A stretch of DNA of 64,000 nucleotides, taken from Aradus depressus (taxonomy: Eukaryota > Arthropoda > Insecta > Hemiptera > Aradidae). The position numbers were made by a program, and so were the translations under genes. Below the pieces are notes generated by a model. It ran no database searches. It saw only the letters and a list, made by a program, of their open reading frames with translations, and was not told the DNA's origin. Shown in pieces: positions 9,545-23,200 of the stretch (the stretch's first letter is position 1; every line of letters starts with the position of its first letter). Location: contig OY759221.1 in NCBI GenBank assembly GCA_963662175.1, positions 32,486,045 through 32,550,044 on the forward strand, written 5' to 3'.

Positions 9545-10920
9545 TAAAAAAATAAAATAAAATACTACTCTTGACCTAGCTAACAAATGTTGGAATGAAG
9601 TTGATAACTGGATAATTCAAAATTGTTTATTTTTAAATCCTAAAAAGTCAGTATATCTATGTTTACACAATACCAACAGAACTCTACCACTAATAAATCA
9701 CAAAATTTCCATTACTAACCCTGACTGTAATGCGGCCTTTTGCAACTCAAACTGCTGTGGTCTACAAAGATGGGAGACAGTAAAATATCTGGGCATTCTA
9801 CTAGATGACCAGCTTAATTGGAATAAACACATAAAGAACCTTATAATATATTTTTCGGCATTTTTCCTTTTTATTTAATGAACTTAAGGGTATTTTAGGA
9901 CAGCGCTCTTCACATTTCTATTGTTTTAATTCAATCTGTTATTGCATATGGCATCATTGCTTGGGGTGGACTGTATAAAACCAATTTAATATCCCTTTCA
10001 TAACTCCCACAAAATGTTACTTAAATATTATTTAACAAACATCACAGAACTCCATCTAAACAATTATTTGAAGAACTTTCCATATTAAGTCATAGGCAGC
10101 TGTATTTATTTCATTCATTAAAATTTTTAGTAAATCATAATTTCAAATTTTCTCATAATACCTAAAACACTGGAATAAATCTAAGATCTCCACATACTTA
10201 TATTATACCTTTTCGTCATAAAACAATTGGACAACAGCATATTTCGTTCATAACACCGACTGCATATAACAAATTGCCTGACGAAATAAAAAATGAAGCC
10301 AAAGCCATAATTAAAATAAATATGATCAAAAAGTTTCTTCTTTTAAAAAATGGGAACGTTTTGGATACCATACCTAATTAACAATTAATTATAAAAAATT
10401 AAACACATGAATATTGCATAGTAGTATAAAATGTTGGCATTCATAAATCAAATGATATCCATTATTCTCGTCTCTTGCTTTGTAACATTATATATTTTTC
10501 ATTTTTGTTCAAATTAATTATTTTATTTTATCTCATTTTTATATGACTAAATGTATAAAAAAGAAAACATCATTTGGTTATCTTAGACTTTATATTTATT
10601 CTTATTCCATATCTTTAAATTATTTTTAATTTAATTTGGATGTTTCTTTTAGTCACTGCTTTCAACGCTTAATTTTGAATCTATTACCTATGAACCGAAA
10701 ATGCCCATAACACAGAACATCTTCGTGGGCCATTCTGTCTTTTTATTACAATGATTAAGAATTATATATATTTTTTTGTTTTGGGGATTAGGATTAGGGT
10801 TATAGATGCTTAACATCTAGGTCATAAGCATCTATTTTTTTGTTTTGTAAATTCGTATGTATGTAATTTTTGTAATTAATATTAACAGAAATGTAAAAAG
10901 TAAAAAAAAGTAAAATAAAA
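9545..10920 (+). mobile_element. LINE 3' fragment with untranslated tail
   Basis: Plus-strand reading in several frames gives the RT thumb and C-terminal part of a LINE: FLNPKKSVYLCL, then VKYLGILLDDQLNWNKHI (typical of Jockey/CR1-like RT), then KQLFEELSILSHRQLYLFHS and a terminal ITPTAYNKLPDEIKNEA block. Several frameshifts and stops. The remainder to about 10920 is non-coding and ends in an A-rich tail (AAAAAGTAAAAAAAAG). Confidence 0.75.
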
Positions 10921-11076
10921 AATATTTGTATTTTTATATTAGTTGGGATTATACCGATGTTCTTGCCATTTTTTTTACTAGAAAAACAATTATTTCTGAA
11001 AAATCCTCATTATGGGTTCCAAAAACTATGCTCGCCGCTTCAGTTCAATATATTTTCATGTTGCATGTTTACAGGA

Positions 11077-11212
11077 ATGAAAAGGAAATACGAGGTGGTG
11101 ATCTCGGGAGTTGCAGGTCGTTTCCCTGAGTCGGACAGTTTCGATGAATTGAAACAGAATTTGTTCGACCAGGTTGACATGGTCACGACGGACAACAGGC
11201 GATGGACTCCAG
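11077..11212 (+). CDS. FASN-like: FASN-like exon 1 (ketosynthase N-terminus)
   Basis: Acceptor TTTACAG ends at 11074 and the ATG follows at 11077. Encodes residues 1-45, including VVISGVAGRFPES and VDMVTTDNRRW, the classic start of the animal FASN ketosynthase. Donor GTATAT at 11213, phase 1. Confidence 0.93.
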
Positions 11213-14200
11213 GTATATTATATCGTTGTTCACATTCAACAGAGAAACAACTTCAATGTTTACAGTTTTGTGTTATTGCCAGTATAACTTAGATAAAATG
11301 ACAAGTAATCACTTCTCGAGAGCGCTAAATCGTAGTTATTAAAATTTACAGAAGAGAGCAGATGTATCTTCGCTAATATGTGTCAAATAATTTTAATGAG
11401 AAATTGAAAAAGTTTTCTGACAGAGAAATTCCAGAAAAATTGGAGAATCAACAAATCCCCACAGAAATTGCAAAGCTCCAGGAATAACACATTTCCTTTA
11501 CAAAAATTATAGTGTAGCTAAAAGGTCGAACTAAATCTCAAACATAGCATGGCTTGCATCAGAAAATAGGAATCTAATGAAAGGGCCTTATTTGGGCGTA
11601 TAGGGCGTGGCATCAATTCTCCACTTCATTTTTTTTATGTTTTGAACTGTTCACGATTTTTGCTTTCTTTTATACAAATGAATATTTTTCATTTTCAATA
11701 AATCTATGGAATGATTAGTTTTAGTAGTTAACTTGTTTTTTACTGAATTTAATTTTTGTTAATCGTAGTGTTATTGTGTGTACATTTAGTACGGTTAATT
11801 TCAGTCTTTAATATAAAATTTAACTAAATTAGTTTAATTTGTTTTATAGTATTTATTGTTCTTCTGTTAAATGGTGTTTTGTTGTGCCATCGGTTATTCA
11901 AAATGAAATGGAAAGAAGAATGTCGCTCCACAGTTTCAGTTTTCAATGTTTACTGACTGCTAATATGGGTGACATGTTTGTATAAATTTGTACCTACAGT
12001 GCCCAGATAATATACTACATTTGGTTCTTCTCGGGTTTTTAGTTAGTGCAAAGAAATTTAACATACATACACTCACGGATATAAATTATTTTTTGGCTCA
12101 TTTTGATTTATCGGAATTGATTAAGTTTTGGTGGTTCATTTTTTAACTGTTACAAGACTTTCTCGTCAGACAGATGTGTATTGGAACCGGACTTTTCTAT
12201 TTGGTGAATGCAGGCTAAACTATTTTTTAAATTTATTATTTGCCCAGGTCAATTGGGAGCCCCAGCAGCACTGGGCAAGCTGAAGAACCCCAACACAGTG
12301 GACATGACATTCTTCGGACTCCACAGAAAGCTGGTCGAGCACATGGACCCTCATTGCAAACTCTCCCTTGAGGTTAGCTATGCAGCCATCGTGGATGCAG
12401 GTATTCAAAACTTTACAACTATAAATATTACTTTGTGGAGTCTTGGTGTTCCAAATTGAAGTATAACGGGTTGTTCCCAAATGAAGAGACGGAATTTTCT
12501 TTTGTCTCATCGAAAATTAAATTCTCAAGAAAGTTCTCAAACGCTCCTTTCTGATGTATATTCGTTTGAAGACCATAATCTTCAAAATGCTAACAAAAGC
12601 TACACTAAACACGACGCTTCTGAGATTCTTCGATAGATAATTAATCTCTCCTATTTCAACTTCGCGAATATATTAAGCTTCCGAGTTTTTTCATCATGAT
12701 TTGTCAAAACAAAAATGCTGTAATTCAAGAATTAGTTATTATGACTCATGTCTAGGCTTTAAATAAGAAGTCATAACGTTGAACAAAATAAGATTGTTTT
12801 TTTTTGACAATTTTCAAAGTTTTTTTATTTTGTCAATCACAACCCAAGAAATAAAGCACACAAAAGAAAGTGTCCTGATGAAGAAGAGAGTGTAAGCTGC
12901 ATTTCATGTCCTAGAAACCGCAATAATACCAGCTCATATAACTACCAACATATCGATTATACTAGATTTATTCTTTATAGTTCTTTTTAAAAAAATAATA
13001 ATTTAATAAAAGGATAGTTGAAAGAAAAAGTAATAATAATATAGTTTAATTACAAAAAATAAATGAAACTTGTAGAAAATAATTTATATAATAATACGAA
13101 AGAGGAGGGGGGATAAATATATAATAAAGTTTTGTAAGTAGTGATATAGGTGTAACTTGACATAAGATATCAATAAGAAATTGTAATAATGATGAGAACA
13201 TTTAATTTTACGCTGAATATGGTCAAATTCTAAAATGTAGGTAATTATTTTATTTTTTATTTATTTTTTTTTTTTTTGGCCTTATGTACGAATCACAAAA
13301 CTCACAACAAAATAAAAAATGAGAAAAAACAAAAGACAAAACCATGCCACCCAAAAAAAACACATGAACATTCAGCAAAAACGAAGATAGAAACCACGTA
13401 ACATTAAGGCGGTCAACATCAATAACCAATACAAATAAGAATTCAAAAAATCGATCTCCGGATATTATTGAAACTATTTAAGATGGATAAAGAGACAATA
13501 TAATAATTATGAAAACTGACTAAATATATTAAACTTACATTCAAAAGTATTTGCTTGCAATAGAACAAACCGCAATAATAAAATATTCTTGTATCTTGTA
13601 ACTCTTCACAACATAAAAAGAAATCTCAGGTCATGTAATGTCAGAAAACTAGATTTTTGTGATATGACGTTGGAAGAGAGCGACAGCAGCGCTGACCCTC
13701 GGCAGAAACCGTCCCTTCCCCCTACTCCCCCCTGACCCTCCACCTTCCCTCTAAAGAAACTAAGTACCCATTTTTTCTAATTTAAACGTTTTTTCTCCGA
13801 TATTTCGACAAATAAATGTTTCCAGATCATGTCCGTTTACTTCCATGTAATATAATAATAATAATAATAATAATAATCTTTATTCCATTTGAAATAAAAT
13901 ACATTTCATTGGAAGGAGTTCAGCCAGCCTTCTTAAATAAAATTGAAAGATATAAAAAAGAATATACAGAATAAATTTAAAAAAAAAATAAACTAAGAAT
14001 AAGCTACAGTGAAAAAAAAAAAAAAAAAAAAAAAGAAATGAAAATTGACATGGTTAAGAATTGTGATGAAATAATTATATTAAAAAAATGGATAAATATG
14101 GAAATACAAATTAAAAAATTGCTTCCTCTTGAATTTGGAAATAAGGCAATCAATAATAATATTTAAAACTATATTACAATAAATCCTGAGATTAGAAAAA

Positions 14201-17200
14201 ACTAAAAAAAAAATAAAACACGGTCACAGAAAAAATTGAAAAACAAAGAATGCAACATTATTGCTTATATAGATACCAATCTCTTAGTAAGGGTTGACCT
14301 TACTGGTCCACACATAAACGGTATATACATACACATACATATACACGCTCATATATATGTATAGAGACAGATATCATAATATATAAAAGTTTATATATAT
14401 CAATAGAAAAAAAATATATACATAAAAAAATATAAAATATACAGTACAATGAAATAATATCTATGAGCTACCCAGTATTGCTTTTCTATGTTGGAGAGCC
14501 TCAGTTAGGTAGACATAGAGAGAGGCAAGGTGGTCCACAGCCAGGAGGGCGGCCATCCTATGAAGGGCGGCCTCCTGGGGAGGGGGCAAGTACCTAGCCA
14601 GGAGCCTATCCCTGAGTGGAGAGTAGGCAGGACAGTAGAGGAGCAAGTGGGCCAGATCATCTCTCACAGCCTCATCAGCACACAGGGGGCATATCTGTTC
14701 AGGCTGTAGCACGTGTTGCTCCCCCTGAACAAGCAGCCTTATGTGCTTACTTCCTGCCATTCTGACCTGTGCGAGCACCCTCATCTTGGCTATGTTACAG
14801 TTTAGACGGAGGTAGCCCTCCCCCGAACCCAAGCTACTGACACATCTATAGTGGGGACTATAGGAGGAGTTAAGCACAAAGTCTATATCCTTACAAATCC
14901 AGTGATTCTCATAAGCCTGAATCAGATCTCTCCTGTTTGACTTTACTGTTTGATAGTCTTGTCCCTCCCATATATTGAGCGCTCCTATCTCCACCAAACA
15001 ATTGCGAAGTTCGACAGCCCAGTTGAAAGGAATGGAGTTCCAGTCGATAAGCTCCCGCAATCTGAGGTAGCAAGCCTTAGGCAAACGATCCTCCGACATG
15101 CCCAACAACTTCACCCACCAGCCCAGCATCCTCCCGAATATCTTGACTCGAGAGTGGACTCTACCTGTTTCCATCCTTACATATGAGTTTGGAGTGTTCA
15201 AAGGCAGGTTGAGGAGGGTTTTGAAAAAAGTCAGCTGTCCCCTCTCTACGGTGTCCCAGCATTGACAGCCCCAGATCTCCGACATGTACAACAGGACACC
15301 TTCACTAATTGACTCATACAATACACATTTAGTATCCCAGGAGTCAGATTTGCTACCTCGTAGAATACTGAACACAACGGTGTTTGCTATTACAGATTTA
15401 GAGAAAAAAACATGACCTGCTTGAGAAAATTTGCCAGAACTAAATACGGGTACCCCGAGATAAGTAAACGTTCTGACCTCTTTAATAGCTGCATTTTGGT
15501 ACGTTAGGGGATTAGATTTTGATGGGCGGCCTTTGTGGAACTTTAGAATTACTGTTTTGTCAATGTTGACTGTTAAAGAATTGTTGTTACAGTATTTCTC
15601 AAGAATCCTCAGTTTAGATTGAGCATCAGTCCTGGAAAAAGCCAGTATCGTCATATCGTCCGCATATAATTGAAGTAGTAGATCCCTATTTTTGTAGATG
15701 TTAATTCCTTGGCCCCCCTCTGCTGTAATATAATCAACAATGTCAGCTACAAAGAGAGAAAACAGTAAAGGACTCAGTATTTCTCCCTGAAGTACACCTT
15801 CGGTTACGGGTATTTCGCAGGAATGCTGGACTCCCTCTGTGACAATTAAGGTAGCTACGTCATAGGTAGACTTCAGTATCCTCAACAACTTTCCGCTGAT
15901 CCCCAGACCGTAAAGTTTAAGCCAAAGCTTGTCATGGCAGATTGAGTCGAAGGCGCGCCTAAAATCCACAAATAATGCCCAGATCTTTCTCGTTTTGAGT
16001 CTCAATTGAATGTTAACCGCAGTGATTAGCGAGAAAACGGCGTCCCTACATCCTCTTCCCTTCCGGAAACCCATCTGCTCCTCCGGTATAAGCCCTCTAC
16101 TCTCAACCCATGTGTTTAGACGATTATAAAGAATAGCTGTAAACATTTTTATGATTGAGTTAAATATGGCCAATCCCCTATAATTAGAAGGATCCGCTCG
16201 GTCGCCCTTTTTTTTGTATAAGAGTTTCATCCTAATTTTTGACCATGCTTGGGGGACATCTTCATTGTTCCAGATTTCATTGAATAAATTTAAAAGGTAA
16301 TGGGACCAGGCGGGGGGTAGCGCTTTAAAACATTCATTTGGAATTAGATCAAGGCCGATAGCCTTATTGTTTTTACTTTTGTCTATGCTAGCGAGAAGTT
16401 CGTCCATTGTAATGTTATAATCAAAATCCGGTGAAAAAAAACTGAAAAAAGAGAAATGGTTATTTAATTTAGGCGGGAATACAGTCTTGTAAAAATGTTC
16501 CTACTCTTTTATAGTGATGGTGGGTTTTTCCGATGTTTTGGGGCGAAATTTCTTGATACACTGCCAAAATTCTACTGGATTTTTTAAGTTTCTGATTGAT
16601 TCTTTTATATTTTCAAAGTATATGAATTTGTTAGTTTTGATAAGAGTTTTGTAATGTTGTTTCTGGTTAAGATAGAGTTTAACAAGTTCTTGTATAAAAT
16701 CGGATCGTTGACAAAGTTTCAATAAGCGAGAGACTTCTTTCTTAGCTGATTTATATTTGGCATTAAACCAAGGTTTGTTTTTACTCAAGTTGTGCCTGTT
16801 ATTATAGAGCATCATTCCTGCCTCTTTCATTTTGTCTTGTACAGTACTGTTAAAATTATTATATAACTCAGTTATTGAGTCGCTCTGAAAATATATACTT
16901 TCCGAATTACTCATGAGAAGATAGAATTTAGCCAGCCTCTCCTGGTTTCGGCTAACAGACCAAGCTTGAGAAAGGACATCAGGACTGTCCGGAGGTTCGT
17001 AAGAGTGGAGCGATGGGATAAACAGGCTGAGGGAACAGAGGAGGTGGTCAGAAAAATCAGAAATATTAACGATCTCAAGGTGCTGTATAAATGGAATACA
17101 TGAGGGGGAGGCCCAGACAGTGTCGAATTAAAAAAAAAATTCAAAAACCATAATTTTAATTAATATTTGGTTGAGTACCCTTTTTGTGTAATAACATCTT

Positions 17201-20200
17201 TCATTCGATCCGGCATTGATGAAACTAATTTTTTGGTAAAATTTGGAGATATTTTACCCCACTCTTCTAATAACTTTTGTTTCAATTCGTTTTTTGAAGC
17301 AATGGGTGTTAATCGAATTTTCCTGTCGAGCTCACCCCATACGTGTTCAATTGGGTTGAGATCGGGCGATTGGGGGGGGGGGGGGGGGTCATAACTTTAG
17401 GGCAGTTATACAAAAGCCAAGTACGTACCAATTCACAGGTGTGTTTCGGATCGTTGTCAAAATTAAAAGTCCGTGAAATCCCAAGTTTTTCAGCACTCTT
17501 TTTCAAATTGCTCCTTAGTAATTCGGCATAAACTTTTCCAGTCATGGTGGTTTCAATGAAAACCAGTTCACCAATTCCACTAGACGCCATACACCCCCAC
17601 ACCATCACTGAGCCACCCCCATGTTTTACTATTGGTTTTAAATTTTTTGGATTCAGCTCCTCATTACGCCTTCTCCAAATTTTGTCGCGACTGTCGGGAC
17701 TAAATATATTAAACTTAAATTCAAAAGTATTTGCTTGCAATAGAACAAACCGCAATAATACAATATTCTTGTATCTTGTAACTCTTCACAACATAAAAAG
17801 AAATCTCAGGTCATGTAATGTCAGAAAACTAGATTTTTGTGATATGACGTTGGAAGAGAGCGACAGCAGCGCTGACCCTCGGCAGAAACCGTCCCTTCCC
17901 CCTACTCCCCCCTGACCCTCCACCTTCCCTCTAAAGAAACTAAGTACCCATTTTTTCTAATTTAAACGTTTTTTCTCCGATATTTCGACAAATAAATGTT
18001 TCCAGATCATGTCCGTTTACTTACATGTAATATATGTATACATATACTATTACTTTACTTTTGTTTACTTCCCTATACATATAATATATGTATACATAAT
18101 AATATGTACTAAAAATTTTGTAATCGTGTGAACATCAGAGATCAATTGCATGCGTGTGTTTATGTGAGAGCTCAAACGCTTTGACCTGACATCGTACAGG
18201 CTCGGGACCATCGCTTAACATCCCATCCGAAGGACGGAGTGCTTAAGTTTATTTTACCTCGCAGATGAATGACATTACTCCAAAAAATTTCTGAATGATT
18301 CTGGAACTCTTTTGCGAAGCTCAATCTTTTTTTTATATTTTTTTCACTCACAAACGGTTTTTGGTACTCTCCCATTATATCCTGCTTCTTTTAGAATTAA
18401 ATAAATAAAACAAACTTATTTTTGAAATATTGTCTATTCCACTAAAGATATATATACATATATAACTACCGGTTTCGGCTTTATACCATCGTCAGGTCTA
18501 GTTATGAACTAAGTCAGTTTGCAGAGAGCGACCCTTCAAATACATCTCAGGTCAAAGGGGGCTATTAGAACTTGGGAGTCCCCCGGCTGTACCGTTAGCT
18601 AACTCATGAAATATTTCTTAACAAAACCTAGTTCTAAATTTACATAAAACAATGTCACTAGACTAATACGGGAAAAATAACAAATAAATAAGTACAAATA
18701 CAAGTAAATAATAAAAAAATAGAAATAAAATTAATAACAATGTTAAGATTTAGATAACTTGAAACATATATGTGGAACCAAATATTAATAACAGATAATA
18801 CAAACATATATGTAGAAACAGAACTGGTTTAGGGTGTTAACAAAGGGGAATAGTTGAAATAAATTTGGTCATTCATACAAATGTTCCTTTTGTTAGCTTT
18901 ATTTATTTCTAATTGTTCTAAGCTATTAAGTAGCCTGCTTTTTGGGCAATAATGGAGATATTTGATGCCTGTAGATGGGTCGAAAGTGTGGCTATTGTCA
19001 ATTATGTGGGTCGCGAATGTAGAACGGTTTCCTCGGTTCTTTGACTGCACGTCGCACACTCTAGACTATAAACTCCGCTTCTATTTTCAATATCTGTTCT
19101 GTCCCTACCTCTCTCTAGGCACTGGCTTATGGGATTGATAGTTTTAAACCCGATATTGAAACCTTCTTTTTTCAACTCTTTACCTATTTTTTCTGAAATT
19201 TTTCCGTGGTAAGTTAAGCTGACCCATTTATTATAAACTTTATTTTGTGTTTCTAATTTGGTCAGTTTGTTCCTAAAATTATGATTTTTGACCTTCTTTT
19301 CAATTTTATTTATTGTTTTTTGTGGGTAGCTATTGTTTTTGGCTATTTCCTTAATAATCTTAAGTTCTTTATCTTTTGATTGTTGGGTCATGGGAATTGA
19401 GTAGGCTCTGTGGAACATGGAATAAAAGGCCGCGTATTTGTAACTGGAAGGACAGTTAGAAGATGGGTGTATTACCGTGTCTGTTGTAGTCGGTTTTCTG
19501 TGAATGCTAAATTCGAATTTCTTGTTATTAATTTTGATCTCCAAGTCCAGAAAATTTATGGTTTGACCTCCTATTTCCAACGTGAATTTTATTTTGTCAG
19601 GTCTCCCCTGTTAGCTGATATATTTATGGATAGAATTGAGAGGGAAATTCTAGAGAAGTCTCCATTTATCAGTAATATCATGTTTTGGAAGCGGTACGTG
19701 GACGATATTTTATTCCATGTTCCACAGAGCCTACTCAATTCCCATGACCCAACAATCAAAAGATAAAGAACTTAAGATTATTAAGGAAATAGCCAAAAAC
19801 AATAGCTACCCACAAAAAACAATAAATAAAATTGAAAAGAAGGTCAAAAATCATAATTTTAGGAACAAACTGACCAAATTAGAAACACAAAATAAAGTTT
19901 ATAATAAATGGGTCAGCTTAACTTACCACGGAAAAATTTCAGAAAAAATAGGTAAAGAGTTGAAAAAAGAAGGTTTCAATATCGGGTTTAAAACTATCAA
20001 TCCCATAAGCCAGTGCCTAGAGAGAGGTAGGGACAGAACAGATATTGAAAATAGAAGCGGAGTTTATAGTCTAGAGTGTGCGACGTGCAGTCAAAGAACC
20101 GAGGAAACCGTTCTACATTCGCGACCCACATAATTGACAATAGCCACACTTTCGACCCATCTACAGGCATCAAATATCTCCATTATTGCCCAAAAAGCAG

Positions 20201-23200
20201 GCTACTTAATAGCTTAGAACAATTAGAAATAAATAAAGCTAACAAAAGGAACATTTGTATGAATGACCAAATTTATTTCAACTATTCCCCTTTGTTAACA
20301 CCCTAAACCAGTTCTGTTTCTACATATATGTTTGTATTATCTGTTATTAATATTTGGTTCCACATATATGTTTCAAGTTATCTAAATCTTAACATTGTTA
20401 TTAATTTTATTTCTATTTTTTTATTATTTACTTGTATTTGTACTTATTTATTTGTTATTTTTCCCGTATTAGTCTAGTGACATTGTTTTATGTAAATTTA
20501 GAACTAGGTTTTGTTGAGAAATATTTCATGAGTTAGCTAACGGTACAGCCGGGGGACTCCCAAGTTCTAATAGCCCCCTTTGACCTGAGATGTATTTGAA
20601 GGGTCGCTCTCTGCAAACTGACTTAGTTCATAACTAGACCTGACGATGGTATAAAGCCGAAACCGGTAGTTATATATGTATATATATCTTTAGTGGAATA
20701 GACAATATTTCAAAAATAAGTTTGTTTTATTTATTTATTACAAGTTTCCACAATATGTCCGCGTTTCTCAACTTAGAAGTCTTTTAGAATTCTTCGAACA
20801 TTTTGTGGGTGAACTTTCTTTCCCGTTTCTCTGTATACCTCGGCGACGATCTGAGGTGCACTCCTCGAGGGCTTGTTTTTAATTTTCCGGACAACGCTAC
20901 GCCTGTCTCGCTCGTTCAATACTCTTGGACGGCCAGAGGAAGATTTCAAATCTATCCGATCCTCGTGCTTATACCTTCGAATTACATCGGCTACGGTGCT
21001 TTTACTTCGGCCTACCATTCCACTGATTTTGCGGACACTTAATCCTTTTTCATAATTAAAAATTATTATCTGTTGAACTTCAAAAGATGTTCGACCCATC
21101 TTGACAGCAGGAAATACAAATAACTACTGAATGCAGTAATAGAAGTATATAAACACACTTCATTTGTTCGGTATTAGCGGTTGGTTGAGAAGGGATTAAA
21201 GATCATGATCAGAGTCGCATTTGTTTACAAAACAATCAACAGGTGTCCAGAAAATTTTGTTACGTGAATTTCTTGTCTTCAATTATTAATGCAAAAGTTC
21301 CTATTAGCTGTAAATGTTTAATTAATTGTTTTACGGAGTTTTGAAATGATTGATGATCTCGAAATTTAAAACTTTGCTTGAATTAAATATTTTGCCATAT
21401 AACTATGTGTAACTGCAAAAGAAAAACAAAATTATAAATTGTCCGAAAATTTTTGTTACTGATTGTATATGATCAGCAAATCTTTTTTTGTCATGCTGAG
21501 ACTACTCGATCATCTAATTTTTTTATAATGAATTTTATTATATTTAATTTGTTGTGTTTTTTACTCGAAGGATGTACAAAGTTTATAATGAAATAGGTTC
21601 AGAGACAGATTTTGGCCTTATATTTATACAAGTAAATTGCGATTGTTTCAGGTTTGAATCCGCATGTTTTGGACGGTTCTAGTACGGCAGTCATCATGGG
21701 AACTGCTGTGTCGGAGACAGAGTACGAATGTATTGTCAATATAAAGAAACACAGTCAAAACATTCTAGCCCACGCCAGGACAATGCAAGCTAACAGGATA
21801 TCATACTTCCTAAATCTCAGAGGTAAACAAATGAATCTTTGTAAGACTGTTTTCGGAATTTCTATATTGAGAAACTCGGACATATTGTGGAAACATGTAA
21901 TATTTATTCATAATATGTATACTTTATTTACTCTTGGGAACAGTAAACATTTCTCTTTCATTAATACAATTAAAATTCTTTTTATTTCATTTGTCCGCTC
22001 TTCCGTTGAGTCTGCTTCCTCCATATGGTCTATAAGGTTAGCTGTATTCATACTGTTGAAAAAGTACAACACAAATTCATTCGATATGTTGCATTCAAAT
22101 CAAGATCATCTGTACGTAATATCGACTATATTTTTCTCTCTTCTCTTAAATTAGATACTCTTGAGTCAAGACGAATCAAAGCCGATTTATCATTCTTTTT
22201 CAAATTATTAAACAATAAAATTGACTAATGATCTACTTTCACTCGTAAATTTTAATATTCCCTTACGTACTTGTTCAGTTCTCCCCTTTTTCATTATACT
22301 GATTATGGATTCTATTCTTCCATAGATCGATTTCAAAGGCTTGCTAATAGTATTTCTGATAAATTTGACTTTTCCATAGACAATATTAATACTATTAAAT
22401 CAATTGTTTAAAAATGGATATATAAAGCATAATAGTCCTTTTTAAAATATGCAATAGTTATATTCAACTCATATATTTATGTTGTTTTGTTTTTTTACAT
22501 TCTGGATTTATTATTATTTCTAGCTATCACTTACCAGTTTTTCTTTTATTGTTCCCATAACTATTAATACAGTGTTAATTTTATAACCAAATTGTAGTAA
22601 TATTTAAGTGTTTGTTAATTAGAGTAAATTTTAAATAATTGTTATATTTGTACATATCAAAATAATTTATTTTACTTTTTGTTTTGAGGTTATTTGCAAA
22701 CCTTTTTATTTTGTGTAATAATAGACTTCGCCTGTAGAAATAATAAGATAAACTTCATTTTTGAAATGTTGTCTATTTCACAAAGACATTATACATAAAC
22801 TAATGGTTTCGGCATTTCACCGTTATGTTTAGTTATAACCTAGCAGAATTTGCTGAAAGTGAACCATTAATACATATCAGGTATGGGTTGAATTTCAACT
22901 TGGAAATCCCAGTTGTACAATTAGTAAGTTGTTTTTTGGTATGTGCCTCTGGGTTTCCCGGCTTTCCTGGGGTCATACGTTTTCAGGCATCATCCCGTCT
23001 TCAAAGTGCTTGAAGATGAAAAAAAATGGAAAAGCCTCTGATTTAAATGTTATTAATATTCTGTAAACATTTTGTTAAACGCTCAAACAACATTTCAGAA
23101 TAGACATATTTCAAAAAGAAGTTTGTTTTATTTATTTGTTTTCTGAATGTTGCAGGTCCTAGCGTTGTTCTTGATTCGTCTTGGAACGGAGGATACCAAG

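Larger units (their letters stand above)
18399..20779. mobile_element. PLE family 2, large palindrome inside Tc1
   Basis: Flanked by a 12-bp target duplication TCTTTTAGAATT (18387-18398 and 20780-20791), which falls within the Tc1 codons for ILK. The arms (about 18400-19430 and 19707-20745) are near-perfect inverted copies of each other. Both encode the same 138-aa stretch (MFHRAYSIPM..) and the same C-terminal 76-aa stretch. The centre holds non-duplicated RT pieces. The right end carries a further extension of about 35-40 bp. Confidence 0.9.
17145..21461 (-). mobile_element. Tc1-like transposon, nested insertions
   Basis: Minus strand. The N-terminus lies at 21099-20773 (paired HTH: MGRTSFEVQQ, KSTVADVIRRYK, then RVLNERDRR). 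The middle is at about 18398-18275 (EAGYNGRVPK, KPFVSEKNIKKRLSFAKEF, FWSNVI). The C-terminal catalytic part is at 17720-17165 (KFNIF, GGGSVMVWGC, DNDPKHT, then QSPDLNPIEHVWGELDRKIR in a shifted frame, ending VITQKGYSTKY). A PLE (18399-20779) and a block with a SINE piece split it. The SDES segment with the first catalytic Asp is gone. A run of C on the coding strand (G at 17373-17388) shifts the frame before the catalytic Glu. A probable terminal repeat ends at 21461 (CAGTAACAAAAATTTTCGGA on the minus strand). Confidence 0.85.

Noticed and set aside
12870..12930. Hammerhead-like word CTGATGAAGAAGAGAG
   Set aside because: No complementary helix II and no GAAA follow at the right distance.
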